A stretch of 64,000 nt of DNA, taken from Amycolatopsis nalaikhensis (lineage in GTDB: Bacteria > Actinomycetota > Actinomycetes > Mycobacteriales > Pseudonocardiaceae). Where the stretch lies: assembly GCF_030264295.1 (NCBI RefSeq), contig NZ_CP127173.1, positions 1,743,501 to 1,807,500 on the forward strand, in the 5' to 3' direction. The position numbers were made by a program, and so were the translations under genes. The notes under the pieces are model-generated. The model did no database searches, had not been told where the DNA came from, and worked only from the letters and a program-made list of their open reading frames with translations. Below are positions 1-9,239 of the stretch, piece after piece (the first letter of the stretch is position 1; every line of letters starts with the position of its first letter).

Positions 1-1381
<1,381 letters not shown>

Positions 1382-1415
1382 GGGCGGGAGAATTCCATAT
1401 CTCTGGAACGCGTGA

Positions 1416-1445
1416 GGGGCCCGGAGGAAAATTCCTCCGAGCCCC
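1416..1445 (-). terminator. Intercistronic hairpin between BMP gene and ATPase gene
   Basis: Arms 1416-1429 and 1432-1445 pair over 13 bp with a single mismatch. The hairpin begins 15 bases after the BMP stop and lies before the ATPase start, without a T-run. Such hairpins commonly stabilise the 3' end of binding-protein messages or attenuate downstream transcription, so more lipoprotein than ATPase would be made. The role is inferred. Confidence 0.45.
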
Positions 1446-1459
1446 GGACACGTGGTGAG

Positions 1460-2599
1460 TTACTTCTGCGGCTTGTCCGAAACGGTGATCGCGCCCGAGA
1501 TGATCTGGGCCTTGTAGCCGTCCAGGACGTCCTTGATGTCGTCGACCTTGCCGCCGGAGGTGGCGTAGCCGACGCCGTCGACCTTGAGGTCGAACCGCTT
1601 CGGCAGGCCGCTCAGGTCACCCTTGGCGACGGCCTGCACGTAGTCGAACACCGCGACGTCGACCCGCTTGAGCATGGACGTGATGATGACGTCCTTGTCG
1701 GCCTCGACGGTCTTCTGGTTGTACTGGTCGGAGTCGACACCGATGGCCAGCGCGTTGCCCGCCTTGGCGGCGTCGAAGACACCCTTACCCGAGGCGCCGG
1801 CGGCGTGGTAGATCACGTCCGCGCCCTTGGCGATCTCGGCCGCGGCCTTGGCGTTGCCCTTCGGCGGGTCCTGGAACCCGGAGAAGTCGCCGGCCGGGGT
1901 GAGGTACTCGTCCTCGATCTTGATCTTGTTCGAAACGGTCTTCGCGCCCTGCAGGAAGCCGGCCTCGAACTTCTGGATCAGCGGGGTGTTGACACCGCCG
2001 ACGAAGCCGATGTGGCAGTTCTTGCTCTTGTACGCGGCGGCGACGCCGGCCAGGAACGAGCCCTGCTCCTCGGCGAAGACCAGCGACGTCACGTTCGGCA
2101 GCTTGATCGAGTCGTCGTCGACGATCGCGAACTTCGTGTTCGGGTACTTCCCGGCGACGGCCTCGACCGACTTCGCGTAGGCGAAACCGACGGCGATGAT
2201 CGGATTCAGGCCCGAGGCGGCCATCTGGTCGAGGCGCTGCTGCTTGGCCGACTCGGCCTCGCTGGCGGACGCGGTGCTCTCGCTGACCGTCGTGACGCCG
2301 AGCTCGCTCTTCGCCTTGTCGGTACCAGCGGCGGCGGCGTCGTTGAAGGACGCGTCACCCCGCCCGCCGACGTCGAAGGCCAGGCCGATCTTCAGCTTGC
2401 TGCCGTCGACCTTCTCCCCGGCCGCGGTCGAGCTGCTGGCCGCGGCCGGCGCGGCGGGCGGCTTCTGCGCGGTGACGCAGTCCGAGCCACCCGACGAAGC
2501 CGCGGTGTTGTTGGTGCTGCCACCGCCCGAGTCCTTGGCGCACCCGGCCAGGGCGAGTACCCCGGCCATGGCCGCGGCGGCCAGCGCGGTTCCACGCAT
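1460..2599 (-). CDS. BMP family ABC transporter substrate-binding lipoprotein
   Basis: Extracytoplasmic binding protein of the Bmp/PnrA/Med family (nucleoside or purine uptake). It begins with a lipoprotein signal peptide: basic start, hydrophobic stretch, then lipobox LAGC followed by a Ser/Thr/Gly-rich linker. The mature part opens with the family pattern KIGLAFDVGGRGDASFND and contains a FVGGVNTPL segment typical of BMP domains. The ATG at 2599 is annotated. A TTG at 2608 is better spaced (7 bases) from a GGGAGG ribosome site, giving three extra residues, and may be the true start. It is the first gene of an operon with the ATPase. Confidence 0.93.
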   Translation of the reverse strand: MRGTALAAAAMAGVLALAGCAKDSGGGSTNNTAASSGGSDCVTAQKPPAAPAAASSSTAAGEKVDGSKLKIGLAFDVGGRGDASFNDAAAAGTDKAKSELGVTTVSESTASASEAESAKQQRLDQMAASGLNPIIAVGFAYAKSVEAVAGKYPNTKFAIVDDDSIKLPNVTSLVFAEEQGSFLAGVAAAYKSKNCHIGFVGGVNTPLIQKFEAGFLQGAKTVSNKIKIEDEYLTPAGDFSGFQDPPKGNAKAAAEIAKGADVIYHAAGASGKGVFDAAKAGNALAIGVDSDQYNQKTVEADKDVIITSMLKRVDVAVFDYVQAVAKGDLSGLPKRFDLKVDGVGYATSGGKVDDIKDVLDGYKAQIISGAITVSDKPQK

Positions 2600-3717
2600 G
2601 CGACGCAACGTGTGTCTCCCTCCCCGCTGATCCAGCGGATGGTCAAGGGCACGACCCGGCCCTACTGCCGAGTCGACCGCCAGACCGTACCCGGCGGACA
2701 GGAATGCGCCATAGGAACGGCACGCTACGTAACACAAACGTTTACTCACGAGTCGCGCGCGCGATCAGGTGCGTACGCAGAGTGATTTTCGCGCTCTCGG
2801 AGGGCTACTTTCGGCGGGTTGCGGGGGTTGGGGAGGGCCGAAATGCCGTTTGCTGTCACGGAGTGTGGCACGTTGACCGAGGAGTGGACCAGCCCGATCA
2901 CTCTGTGAGACGGCGGGCTCCGGGCCCCACTCGCGTTGCCGAGCGGGCCGGGCTGGCCGCGATGGCTGGGCTCGGCAGTCGTGAGTGTTTAGGGCGGTTC
3001 TAACCGCCCTAAACACTCACGACGGGCCAGGCGAGCCCGGGCTGCGCTTGCCTCCCCAGGCCCGCGGTCCGGGCCGCACCGCGGACTCCGGCGTTCGGCC
3101 AGCCGAGCCGGACACCGGCGCCCGGGCCGCCGCCGCGAGACTGCCGGGCCGCCACCGCGCTGCCGCCCGTCGCCTGGCCGCCCGGCCGCCCGGCCTAGTC
3201 GCCGGGCCGCCGAGCGAGCCCGAACCTCCCGGCCCCCGCCCAGCCAGCGAACCCCGCACCTCAGCCGCCCGCCGCGAGCCTCCGGCCGCCACCACACTCC
3301 CCGCGCCGCCGCTTCCGGATCGGTTCAGTCACGTGGCCACCCGATCAGGCGTCCGCCGCCCGGGCGGCGCCCCCGTCGCGCGTCCACAGTGGACCACTTG
3401 CCTGTGACCCCGCCCACAGCCCGAGCCAGCCGTCGCAGGTCGCGCGGTTATCCACGCGCCGCACGGGAAACCGCTCTCGCGAGTGCGCCACGCCACACCG
3501 CCGGGTGACCCCGCACCCGCGCCGGTGTCTGGTCCATCACAGAGGGGAACCCGGAGGTGAGCCGTCCGTCGGGGGCGGGTCTAGCATCCCTTTCATCCAG
3601 GCTCGATGACCCTTGATCTCGGCATTGCCGCCGGAGCCGTCCCAGGTGGACGGCGACGATCAGTGCGGACCTCACCGGTCACCCGGGCACAAGTCAGACG
3701 TTGGAGGCCGTTCACCG
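2600..3717. other. Gene-free interval between the BMP operon and sdhCDAB
   Basis: About 1.1 kb with divergent promoters expected at its ends and no convincing gene. It holds the long palindrome at 2978-3023, followed by about 300 bases of very GC-rich, low-complexity sequence. Open frames there on both strands read as Arg/Pro/Ala-rich shadows. A TAGCAT hexamer at 3582-3587 could be a -10 element for sdhC, but I see no good -35, so it is only a suggestion. Confidence 0.6.
2978..3023. repeat. 46-bp near-perfect palindrome
   Basis: Two 22-base arms (2978-2999 and 3002-3023) are exact reverse complements around a two-base centre. The outer part of each arm reads GTCGTGAGTGTTTAGGGC. It lies in a gene-free interval away from any stop codon, so it is not an ordinary terminator. 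It looks like a member of a dispersed intergenic palindrome class. Confidence 0.85.
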
Positions 3718-4161
3718 ATGTCCACCACGGCGAGCACTGCCCCCGAGGCAGGCGCGAGCGATCGGGCGGGTGCCTCACGCCGGCAGGGGACCTTCTACCG
3801 GGGCGACCCCGGTATGTGGTCCTGGGTCCTGCACCGCATCACCGGCGTGCTCACATTCTTCTTCCTCTTCGTGCACGTGCTCGACACCGCGCTGGTGCGC
3901 GTGTCGCCGAACACCTACGACCAGGTCATCGAGACCTACAAGACGCCGATCGTGAACCTCCTGGAGGTCGGGCTGGTCGGCGCGGTCCTCTTCCACGCGC
4001 TCAACGGCATCCGCGTCATGCTGGTCGACTTCTGGTCGAAGGGCCCGAAGCTGCAGAAGGCGATGCTGTGGGTCATCGGCGTGGTCTGGGTCGTCGTGAT
4101 GGTTCCCGGTGCCTTCTTCATGCTGAAGCGCACCGTCGAAACGCTCTTCGGGGGTAACTGA
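3718..4161 (+). CDS. sdhC: Succinate dehydrogenase, cytochrome b556 subunit
   Basis: Membrane-anchor subunit of complex II, 147 residues with three hydrophobic segments after a hydrophilic N-terminus of about 35 residues. The motif SWVLHRITG at 35-43 marks the SdhC family (quinone-site Ser/Arg), and H53 in FVHVLD is the expected haem ligand. The ATG at 3718 was chosen because a GGAGG lies 10 bases upstream. A longer in-frame upstream reading (from 3613) lacks any recognisable sequence. It is the first gene of sdhCDAB; its stop is one base before the sdhD ATG. Confidence 0.95.
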   Translation: MSTTASTAPEAGASDRAGASRRQGTFYRGDPGMWSWVLHRITGVLTFFFLFVHVLDTALVRVSPNTYDQVIETYKTPIVNLLEVGLVGAVLFHALNGIRVMLVDFWSKGPKLQKAMLWVIGVVWVVVMVPGAFFMLKRTVETLFGGN

Positions 4162-4162
4162 C

Positions 4163-4576
4163 ATGGCCGACCTCGCTCTCGCCAGCCCCCGCACGCCGAA
4201 GCGCCCGGCCGCCCGCCGGAGCAACTTCGAGCTCTACAGCTGGCTGTTCATGCGGATCTCCGGCCTAGCGCTGATCATCCTGGTGCTCGGCCACCTGCTG
4301 ATCATGAACATCCTCGACGGCGGCGTGCACCGGATCAACTGGGGCTTCGTCGCCGGCCGCTGGGCCTCGCCGTTCTGGCAGTTCTGGGACCTGGCCATGC
4401 TCTGGCTCGCCGAGATCCACGGCGGCAACGGCCTGCGCACCATCATCGACGACTACGCGCGCAAGGACAGCACGCGGTTCTGGCTGAAGATCCTGCTCTA
4501 CGTCTCGATGGTGCTGATCCTGGCCGTCGGCACGATGGTGATCTTCACCTTCGACCCGAACATGCCCGCGAACTGA
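4163..4576 (+). CDS. sdhD: Succinate dehydrogenase, hydrophobic membrane anchor subunit
   Basis: Second membrane anchor of complex II, 137 residues. It has a basic N-terminal tail, then three transmembrane segments starting about residue 25. H44 within VLGHLLIM is positioned as the second haem ligand. It starts one base after the sdhC stop, which indicates translational coupling. It is followed by sdhA after an 18-base gap. With SdhC it carries electrons from the iron-sulfur subunit to menaquinone. Confidence 0.93.
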   Translation: MADLALASPRTPKRPAARRSNFELYSWLFMRISGLALIILVLGHLLIMNILDGGVHRINWGFVAGRWASPFWQFWDLAMLWLAEIHGGNGLRTIIDDYARKDSTRFWLKILLYVSMVLILAVGTMVIFTFDPNMPAN

Positions 4577-4594
4577 AGCCACGGAGACTTTTCG

Positions 4595-6349
4595 ATGCAG
4601 TTCCACAAGTACGACGTGGTGATCGTCGGCGCCGGCGGCGCCGGCATGCGCGCGGCCATCGAGTCCGGCCAGCGCGCCCGCACCGCGGTCCTCACCAAGC
4701 TCTACCCGACCCGGTCCCACACCGGCGCGGCCCAGGGCGGCATGTGCGCCGCGCTGGCGAACGTCGAAGAGGACAACTGGGAGTGGCACACCTTCGACAC
4801 GGTCAAGGGCGGCGACTACCTCGTCGACCAGGACGCCGCGGAGATCATGGCCAAGGAGGCCATCGACGCGGTGCTCGACCTGGAGAAGATGGGCCTGCCG
4901 TTCAACCGGACGCCCGAAGGCAAGATCGACCAGCGCCGCTTCGGCGGGCACACGCGTGACCACGGCAAGGCCGCGGTGCGCCGCGCCTGCTACGCCGCGG
5001 ACCGCACCGGCCACATGATCCTGCAGACGCTGTACCAAAACTGCGTCAAGCACGGCACGGAGTTCTTCAACGAGTTCTACGTGCTCGACCTGATCCTGTC
5101 CGAGGACGAGAACGGCAACCCGATCGCGTCGGGCGTCGTCGCCTACGAGCTGGCCACCGGCGAGCTGCACGTCTTCCAGGCGAAGTCGATCGTGTTCGCC
5201 ACCGGCGGCGCGGGCAAGATCTTCAAGACGACGTCGAACGCGCACACCCTCACCGGGGACGGCCTCGGCATCATCTTCCGCAAGGGCCTGCCGCTGGAGG
5301 ACATGGAGTTCTTCCAGTTCCACCCGACCGGTCTGGCCGGGCTGGGCATCCTGATCTCCGAAGCCGTCCGCGGCGAGGGCGGGATCCTGCGCAACGCCTC
5401 CGGCGAGCGGTTCATGGAGCGCTACGCCCCCACCATCAAGGACCTCGCGCCGCGCGACATCGTGGCGCGCTCGATGGTGCAGGAAGTGCTGCAGGGCCGC
5501 GGCTGCGGCCCGAACAAGGACTACGTCGTCCTCGACGTCACGCACCTGCCGGTCGAGGTCCTCGAGACCAAGCTGCCGGACATCACCGAGTTCTCGCGCA
5601 CCTACCTGGGCGTCGACCCGGTGAAGGAGCCGGTGCCGGTGTTCCCGACGTGTCACTACGTGATGGGCGGGATCCCGACCAACGTGCACGGCGAAGCGTT
5701 GCGGGACAACGAAAACGTCATCCCGGGCCTGTACGCCGCGGGCGAGGTCGCGTGCGTGTCCGTGCACGGTTCCAACCGCCTGGGCACGAACTCGCTGCTG
5801 GACATCAACGTGTTCGGCCGCCGCGCCGGCATCGCGGCCGCGGAGTACGCGCTGGCGCACGAGCACGTCGAGCTGCCGGAGAACCCGACCAAGCTGGTCG
5901 AGGAGCAGCTCGCGGGCCTGCTGTCGGAGCACGGCGACGAGCGCGTCGCCGACATCCGCAAGGAAATGCAGCAGACGATGGACTCGCACGCGTCGGTGTA
6001 CCGGACTGAGGACACGCTGAAGCAGGCGCTGACCGACGTCCAGGCGCTGAAGGAGCGGTACCAGCGGATCACCGTGGCGGACAAGGGCAAGCGGTACAAC
6101 ACCGACCTGCTCGAGGCCGTCGAGCTGGGCTTCCTGCTGGAGCTGGCCGAGGTCCTGGTCGTGGGCGCGCTGGCGCGCAAGGAGTCCCGCGGCGGCCACG
6201 CGCGCGAGGACTACCCGAACCGCGACGACACGAACTTCATGCGGCACACCATGGCCTACAAGCAGGGCACGGGGCTGTCGTCCGACATCCGGCTGGACTA
6301 CAAGCCGGTCACCTTCACCCGCTACGAGCCGATGGAGCGGAAGTACTGA
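4595..6349 (+). CDS. sdhA: Succinate dehydrogenase flavoprotein subunit
   Basis: Catalytic subunit of complex II, oxidising succinate to fumarate; 584 residues, the normal length. The FAD dinucleotide fold is at the N-terminus (GAGGAG, residues 12-17). H42 in SHTGAAQGG is the expected covalent FAD-linking histidine. The substrate-site Thr/Glu/Arg region appears as HTRDHGKAAVRR and later as PRDIVAR. The C-terminal part carries the REDYPNRDD segment of SdhA. Its TGA overlaps the sdhB ATG (ATGA). Confidence 0.97.
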   Translation: MQFHKYDVVIVGAGGAGMRAAIESGQRARTAVLTKLYPTRSHTGAAQGGMCAALANVEEDNWEWHTFDTVKGGDYLVDQDAAEIMAKEAIDAVLDLEKMGLPFNRTPEGKIDQRRFGGHTRDHGKAAVRRACYAADRTGHMILQTLYQNCVKHGTEFFNEFYVLDLILSEDENGNPIASGVVAYELATGELHVFQAKSIVFATGGAGKIFKTTSNAHTLTGDGLGIIFRKGLPLEDMEFFQFHPTGLAGLGILISEAVRGEGGILRNASGERFMERYAPTIKDLAPRDIVARSMVQEVLQGRGCGPNKDYVVLDVTHLPVEVLETKLPDITEFSRTYLGVDPVKEPVPVFPTCHYVMGGIPTNVHGEALRDNENVIPGLYAAGEVACVSVHGSNRLGTNSLLDINVFGRRAGIAAAEYALAHEHVELPENPTKLVEEQLAGLLSEHGDERVADIRKEMQQTMDSHASVYRTEDTLKQALTDVQALKERYQRITVADKGKRYNTDLLEAVELGFLLELAEVLVVGALARKESRGGHAREDYPNRDDTNFMRHTMAYKQGTGLSSDIRLDYKPVTFTRYEPMERKY

Positions 6350-7119
6350 TGACTACGGCTACTGCTGACCCGGCCGCCGCTCCGTCTGACGAGCACACGC
6401 CGATCACGGTCACGCTGAAGATCCTCCGGTTCAACCCGGAAGTGGATTCGGAGCCGCACTGGGAGTCCTACGACGTCCCGGCGCAGCGCACCGACCGGCT
6501 GCTGAACCTGCTGTTCTACGTGAAGGACTACATCGACGGGACGTTCTCGTTCCGCCGTTCGTGCGCGCACGGCGTGTGCGGGTCCGACGCGATGCAGATC
6601 AACGGCATCAACCGCCTGGCCTGCAAGGTCCTGATGAAGGACCTGCTGGAAAAGGGCGGCAAGAAGACGGTGATCACGATCGCCCCGATCAAGGGCCTGA
6701 CGACGTTGAAGGACCTGTACGTCGACATGGACCCGTTCTTCGAGGCGTACCGCGCGATCAAGCCGTACCTGATCACGTATGGGAATGAGCCGACGCGCGA
6801 GCGGATCCAGTCCCAGGCGGACCGCGACCGCTTCGACGACACGACGAAGTGCATCCTGTGCGCGTGCTGCACGTCCTCGTGCCCGGTGTACTGGAACGAC
6901 GGGTCGTACTTCGGCCCGGCGGCGATCGTCAACGCGCACCGGTTCATCTTCGACTCCCGTGACGAGGGGTCGGAGGAGCGGTTGGACATCCTGAACGACG
7001 GCGAGGGTGTGTGGCGCTGCCGGACGACGTTCAACTGCACGGACGCGTGTCCGCGAGGGATCCAGGTGACCAAGGCGATCCAGGAAGTGAAGCGAGCGCT
7101 GCTCTTCAAGCGCGTTTGA
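6349..7119 (+). CDS. sdhB: Succinate dehydrogenase iron-sulfur subunit
   Basis: Electron-transfer subunit of complex II, 256 residues. The N-terminal ferredoxin-like part binds a [2Fe-2S] cluster through C72, C77, D80 and C92; the Asp in the third position is also found in E. coli SdhB. The C-terminal part has CILCACCTSSCP and later CTDACPRGI for the [4Fe-4S] and [3Fe-4S] clusters. It ends the operon and is followed by a strong intrinsic terminator. Confidence 0.97.
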   Translation: MTTATADPAAAPSDEHTPITVTLKILRFNPEVDSEPHWESYDVPAQRTDRLLNLLFYVKDYIDGTFSFRRSCAHGVCGSDAMQINGINRLACKVLMKDLLEKGGKKTVITIAPIKGLTTLKDLYVDMDPFFEAYRAIKPYLITYGNEPTRERIQSQADRDRFDDTTKCILCACCTSSCPVYWNDGSYFGPAAIVNAHRFIFDSRDEGSEERLDILNDGEGVWRCRTTFNCTDACPRGIQVTKAIQEVKRALLFKRV

Positions 7120-7135
7120 TTTTCCGCAACACCCG

Positions 7136-7170
7136 AAAGGCCCTCCGGCGACTTCGCCGGAGGGCCTTTT
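7136..7170 (+). terminator. Intrinsic terminator of sdhCDAB
   Basis: Arms 7136-7151 and 7154-7169 are a 16-bp perfect inverted repeat whose right arm ends in a short T-run, 17 bases after the sdhB stop. The stem also contains an A-run on the other side, so it may work in both directions. Confidence 0.88.
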
Positions 7171-7354
7171 CGTCATGCGAGTAAGCAGCAGCCAGCCGGC
7201 AATGCAAGCCGACAACGAACTCACCAGACCTCCCCCGCCCCGCCGCAGCGGAAAGATCTGCCGCGGCAAAAACAAAAGATTGTCCTCGCCGGACGGGCAG
7301 GCTCTGGGATGGCCATCCCGTCACGCTGTCCTCTCACCTTTGAGAGGTGGGCCG

Positions 7355-7499
7355 CTGGGTGGTCATCCCGTCGCCTGAATGAGGCCTATCACTTTGAGCC
7401 GGGCCCGCAAGCTTGGCATGCTTCCTCGCCTTGGTCTCTGGGTTGCGGGCCCGGCTCAAAGTGATTTTTTCGGCCTCAGGCGACGGGATGACCACCCAG
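7355..7499. repeat. 145-bp long stem-loop element
   Basis: An outer pair of exact 24-base arms (7355-7378 and 7476-7499) encloses an inner exact 22-base pair (7389-7410 and 7443-7464). The asymmetric internal bulge and the 32-base loop (7411-7442) are the only unpaired parts. The inner right arm is followed by TTTTTT at 7465-7470, so on the + strand the inner hairpin is shaped like a terminator. It lies between sdhB and the convergent subtilase gene. No transposase or target duplication is visible. It could be a miniature palindromic element or a structured RNA. Confidence 0.85.
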
Positions 7500-7513
7500 C
7501 TCCTCTGTTGGGT

Positions 7514-8905
7514 TCAGCGCACCGCGTCCAGCGCGTTCACCAAGCCGTGGCCGTAGTACGAATTGTTCTTCGCCGGGCCTGTGCACTCCGTCTCCGTCGA
7601 TGCGCACTTCACCACGTCCGCCTCGCCCTCCAGCAGCCGCGCTATGAACGACGGTGGTGCTCCTCGGAACTTCGATGCCAGCAGCGCCGCCACCCCCGCC
7701 GCGTGCGGTGACGCCATCGACGTTCCGCACTTCGACCCGTACTGCCCGCCGAACACCGTTGTCGACAACGGGCACGATGGACCCTCGCCCTCAGGCGGCA
7801 GCTGCGAGAAGTCGCCACCCGGCGCCGTCACCGAAATCGATCCGTAGTTGCTGAACGACGACTTCGTCCCCGCGTACCCCACCGATGACACCGTCACCAC
7901 CCCGTCGATCGCCTTCGGGAGGATGCCGCACGACGAGTCCACCGGGTGTGGCCGGTTCGGGTCCGTCGTCTGCGTTGTCGTGTCGAAGCCCGAGTTGCCC
8001 GCCGCCGACACGTTCAGGACCCCGCGGCGCGTCGAGAACTCGATCGCGCGACGCACCGCTTCGTACGCCGCCGCGTCGCCCGGCTCCCGCGAGCAGAAGA
8101 ACATCCCCGGGTCGATGTAGTAGCTGTTGTTCGTCACCTGGAACCCGTGCCGGGCCGCCCACACGAACCCGCACACCGCCGACTCCGGGAAGATGTAGCC
8201 GTCGTCGTTCACCACCTTCACCGACGCCAGCCGCACCCCCGGGGCGATGCCCGTGAAACCCGCCGCCGGGTCTTTGCCCGCGATCGTGCCCGCCACGTGC
8301 GTTCCGTGGTCCGACGTCGTCGGGGCCCACGACGCCGGCGTGAGGTCCGGCGCGCCCGTGACGCAGCCCGCCGAGGACGCCGGAGAAACCGCCGCGCGAA
8401 GGGCCGGGTGCGTCGCGTCGATGCCCGAGTCCAGGACCCCGACCGTCACCGCGCGGCTGCCCTGGTAGATCTTGTTCGCCTCCGGCGCGTGGATCGCCTT
8501 CATGTCCCACTGCTGCGCGGACAGGTCACCCGAAGCAGCGAACGTCCGCGTGTCCTCCAGCGTCCGCACGGCACCCAGCGAAGAGCGCGCCGAAGCCGCG
8601 GAAGCCACGTCCTTGCCGCCCGAATACGCCCGGTAGACGCCGATCTTCTGCTGGAAGTCCGCGTTGCGCGAGCTGGCGATCGCCACGGCGATCTCCGGGT
8701 AGTACGCCACCTTCGTGCCGCACTTGGCCGCCAGCTCGCGGTCGACCGCCGCCGCGCCCGTGCCCGGCTGGTACGTCACCACGTACGTGTACGGCGTGCT
8801 CGTCGTGTCGCACGTGACCGGTGCGGCCTCGGCCGGGGCCGCGGCGAACAGGCCGCCCCCGACGGCCAGCGCGAGCGGGGCCGCCATTCGGCGTAAACGG
8901 GACAT
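7514..8905 (-). CDS. Secreted S8 family serine peptidase (subtilase)
   Basis: Exported subtilisin-like protease, 463 residues. A Sec signal peptide ends near residue 28 (AEAA). An inhibitor-I9-type propeptide spans roughly 38-130. The catalytic triad is clear: D159 in VLDSGID, H200 in DHGTHVAG and S396 in GTSMASPH, with oxyanion Asn304 in AAGNSG. There is no C-terminal domain or transmembrane anchor, so the enzyme is probably released. Its stop lies just beyond the long stem-loop repeat. The ATG at 8905 gives a typical signal peptide. Confidence 0.93.
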   Translation of the reverse strand: MSRLRRMAAPLALAVGGGLFAAAPAEAAPVTCDTTSTPYTYVVTYQPGTGAAAVDRELAAKCGTKVAYYPEIAVAIASSRNADFQQKIGVYRAYSGGKDVASAASARSSLGAVRTLEDTRTFAASGDLSAQQWDMKAIHAPEANKIYQGSRAVTVGVLDSGIDATHPALRAAVSPASSAGCVTGAPDLTPASWAPTTSDHGTHVAGTIAGKDPAAGFTGIAPGVRLASVKVVNDDGYIFPESAVCGFVWAARHGFQVTNNSYYIDPGMFFCSREPGDAAAYEAVRRAIEFSTRRGVLNVSAAGNSGFDTTTQTTDPNRPHPVDSSCGILPKAIDGVVTVSSVGYAGTKSSFSNYGSISVTAPGGDFSQLPPEGEGPSCPLSTTVFGGQYGSKCGTSMASPHAAGVAALLASKFRGAPPSFIARLLEGEADVVKCASTETECTGPAKNNSYYGHGLVNALDAVR

Positions 8906-8968
8906 TCCACCTCCAGAGTCGGTGGCGTCAACCTAAACCGGCCCCGGAAACCGCGCCACCGACCAAAG

Positions 8969-9196
8969 TCAGGAAGAGGTTCGCACCCCGCGCCACCCCA
9001 GCACGCCGATGATCGTGCCGAGCACGAACGACACCACCGTCAGCACCGCGTGCACGATGAAGTACGCGGTCGGCGAGCCGTCGGGGGTCCAGGACCGGTC
9101 GCTGTCCCACAGGTTCTTGGCGAACGTGATCCAGATGATCCACGACCACACGCCGAAGGCCAGCAGGAACAGCGAGGTGCCTCGCGAAATGCGCAT
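8969..9196 (-). CDS. SCO4848-family small membrane protein
   Basis: A 75-residue protein with two hydrophobic segments (about 8-26 and 44-67) separated by a short polar loop with Trp and Asp. It matches my recollection of the conserved actinobacterial SCO4848 family, which normally sits next to a D-alanyl-D-alanine carboxypeptidase gene, as it does here in divergent orientation 43 bases away. Function is unknown; the pairing suggests a cell-envelope role. Confidence 0.8.
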   Translation of the reverse strand: MRISRGTSLFLLAFGVWSWIIWITFAKNLWDSDRSWTPDGSPTAYFIVHAVLTVVSFVLGTIIGVLGWRGVRTSS

Positions 9197-9239
9197 GCCC
9201 CTGAGTATGCGACGCGCGCCGCGGCGCTAGATTGCGTGG

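Noticed and set aside
2985..3407. Open frame of 140 residues next to the 46-bp palindrome
   Set aside because: Pro/Arg/Ala-rich, begins inside the palindrome, and has equally open frames on the other strand; no coding evidence.
7411..7470. Retron or group II intron-like RNA in the long stem-loop
   Set aside because: No reverse transcriptase gene is nearby, and the inverted arms are too exact and simple for an intron core.
7379..7711. Open frame for a 110-residue protein beginning MRPITLSRARK, read through the long stem-loop
   Set aside because: It lies in the repeat and then antisense to the subtilase gene; the product is only a translation of the palindrome. Such frames are commonly miscalled in repeat copies.
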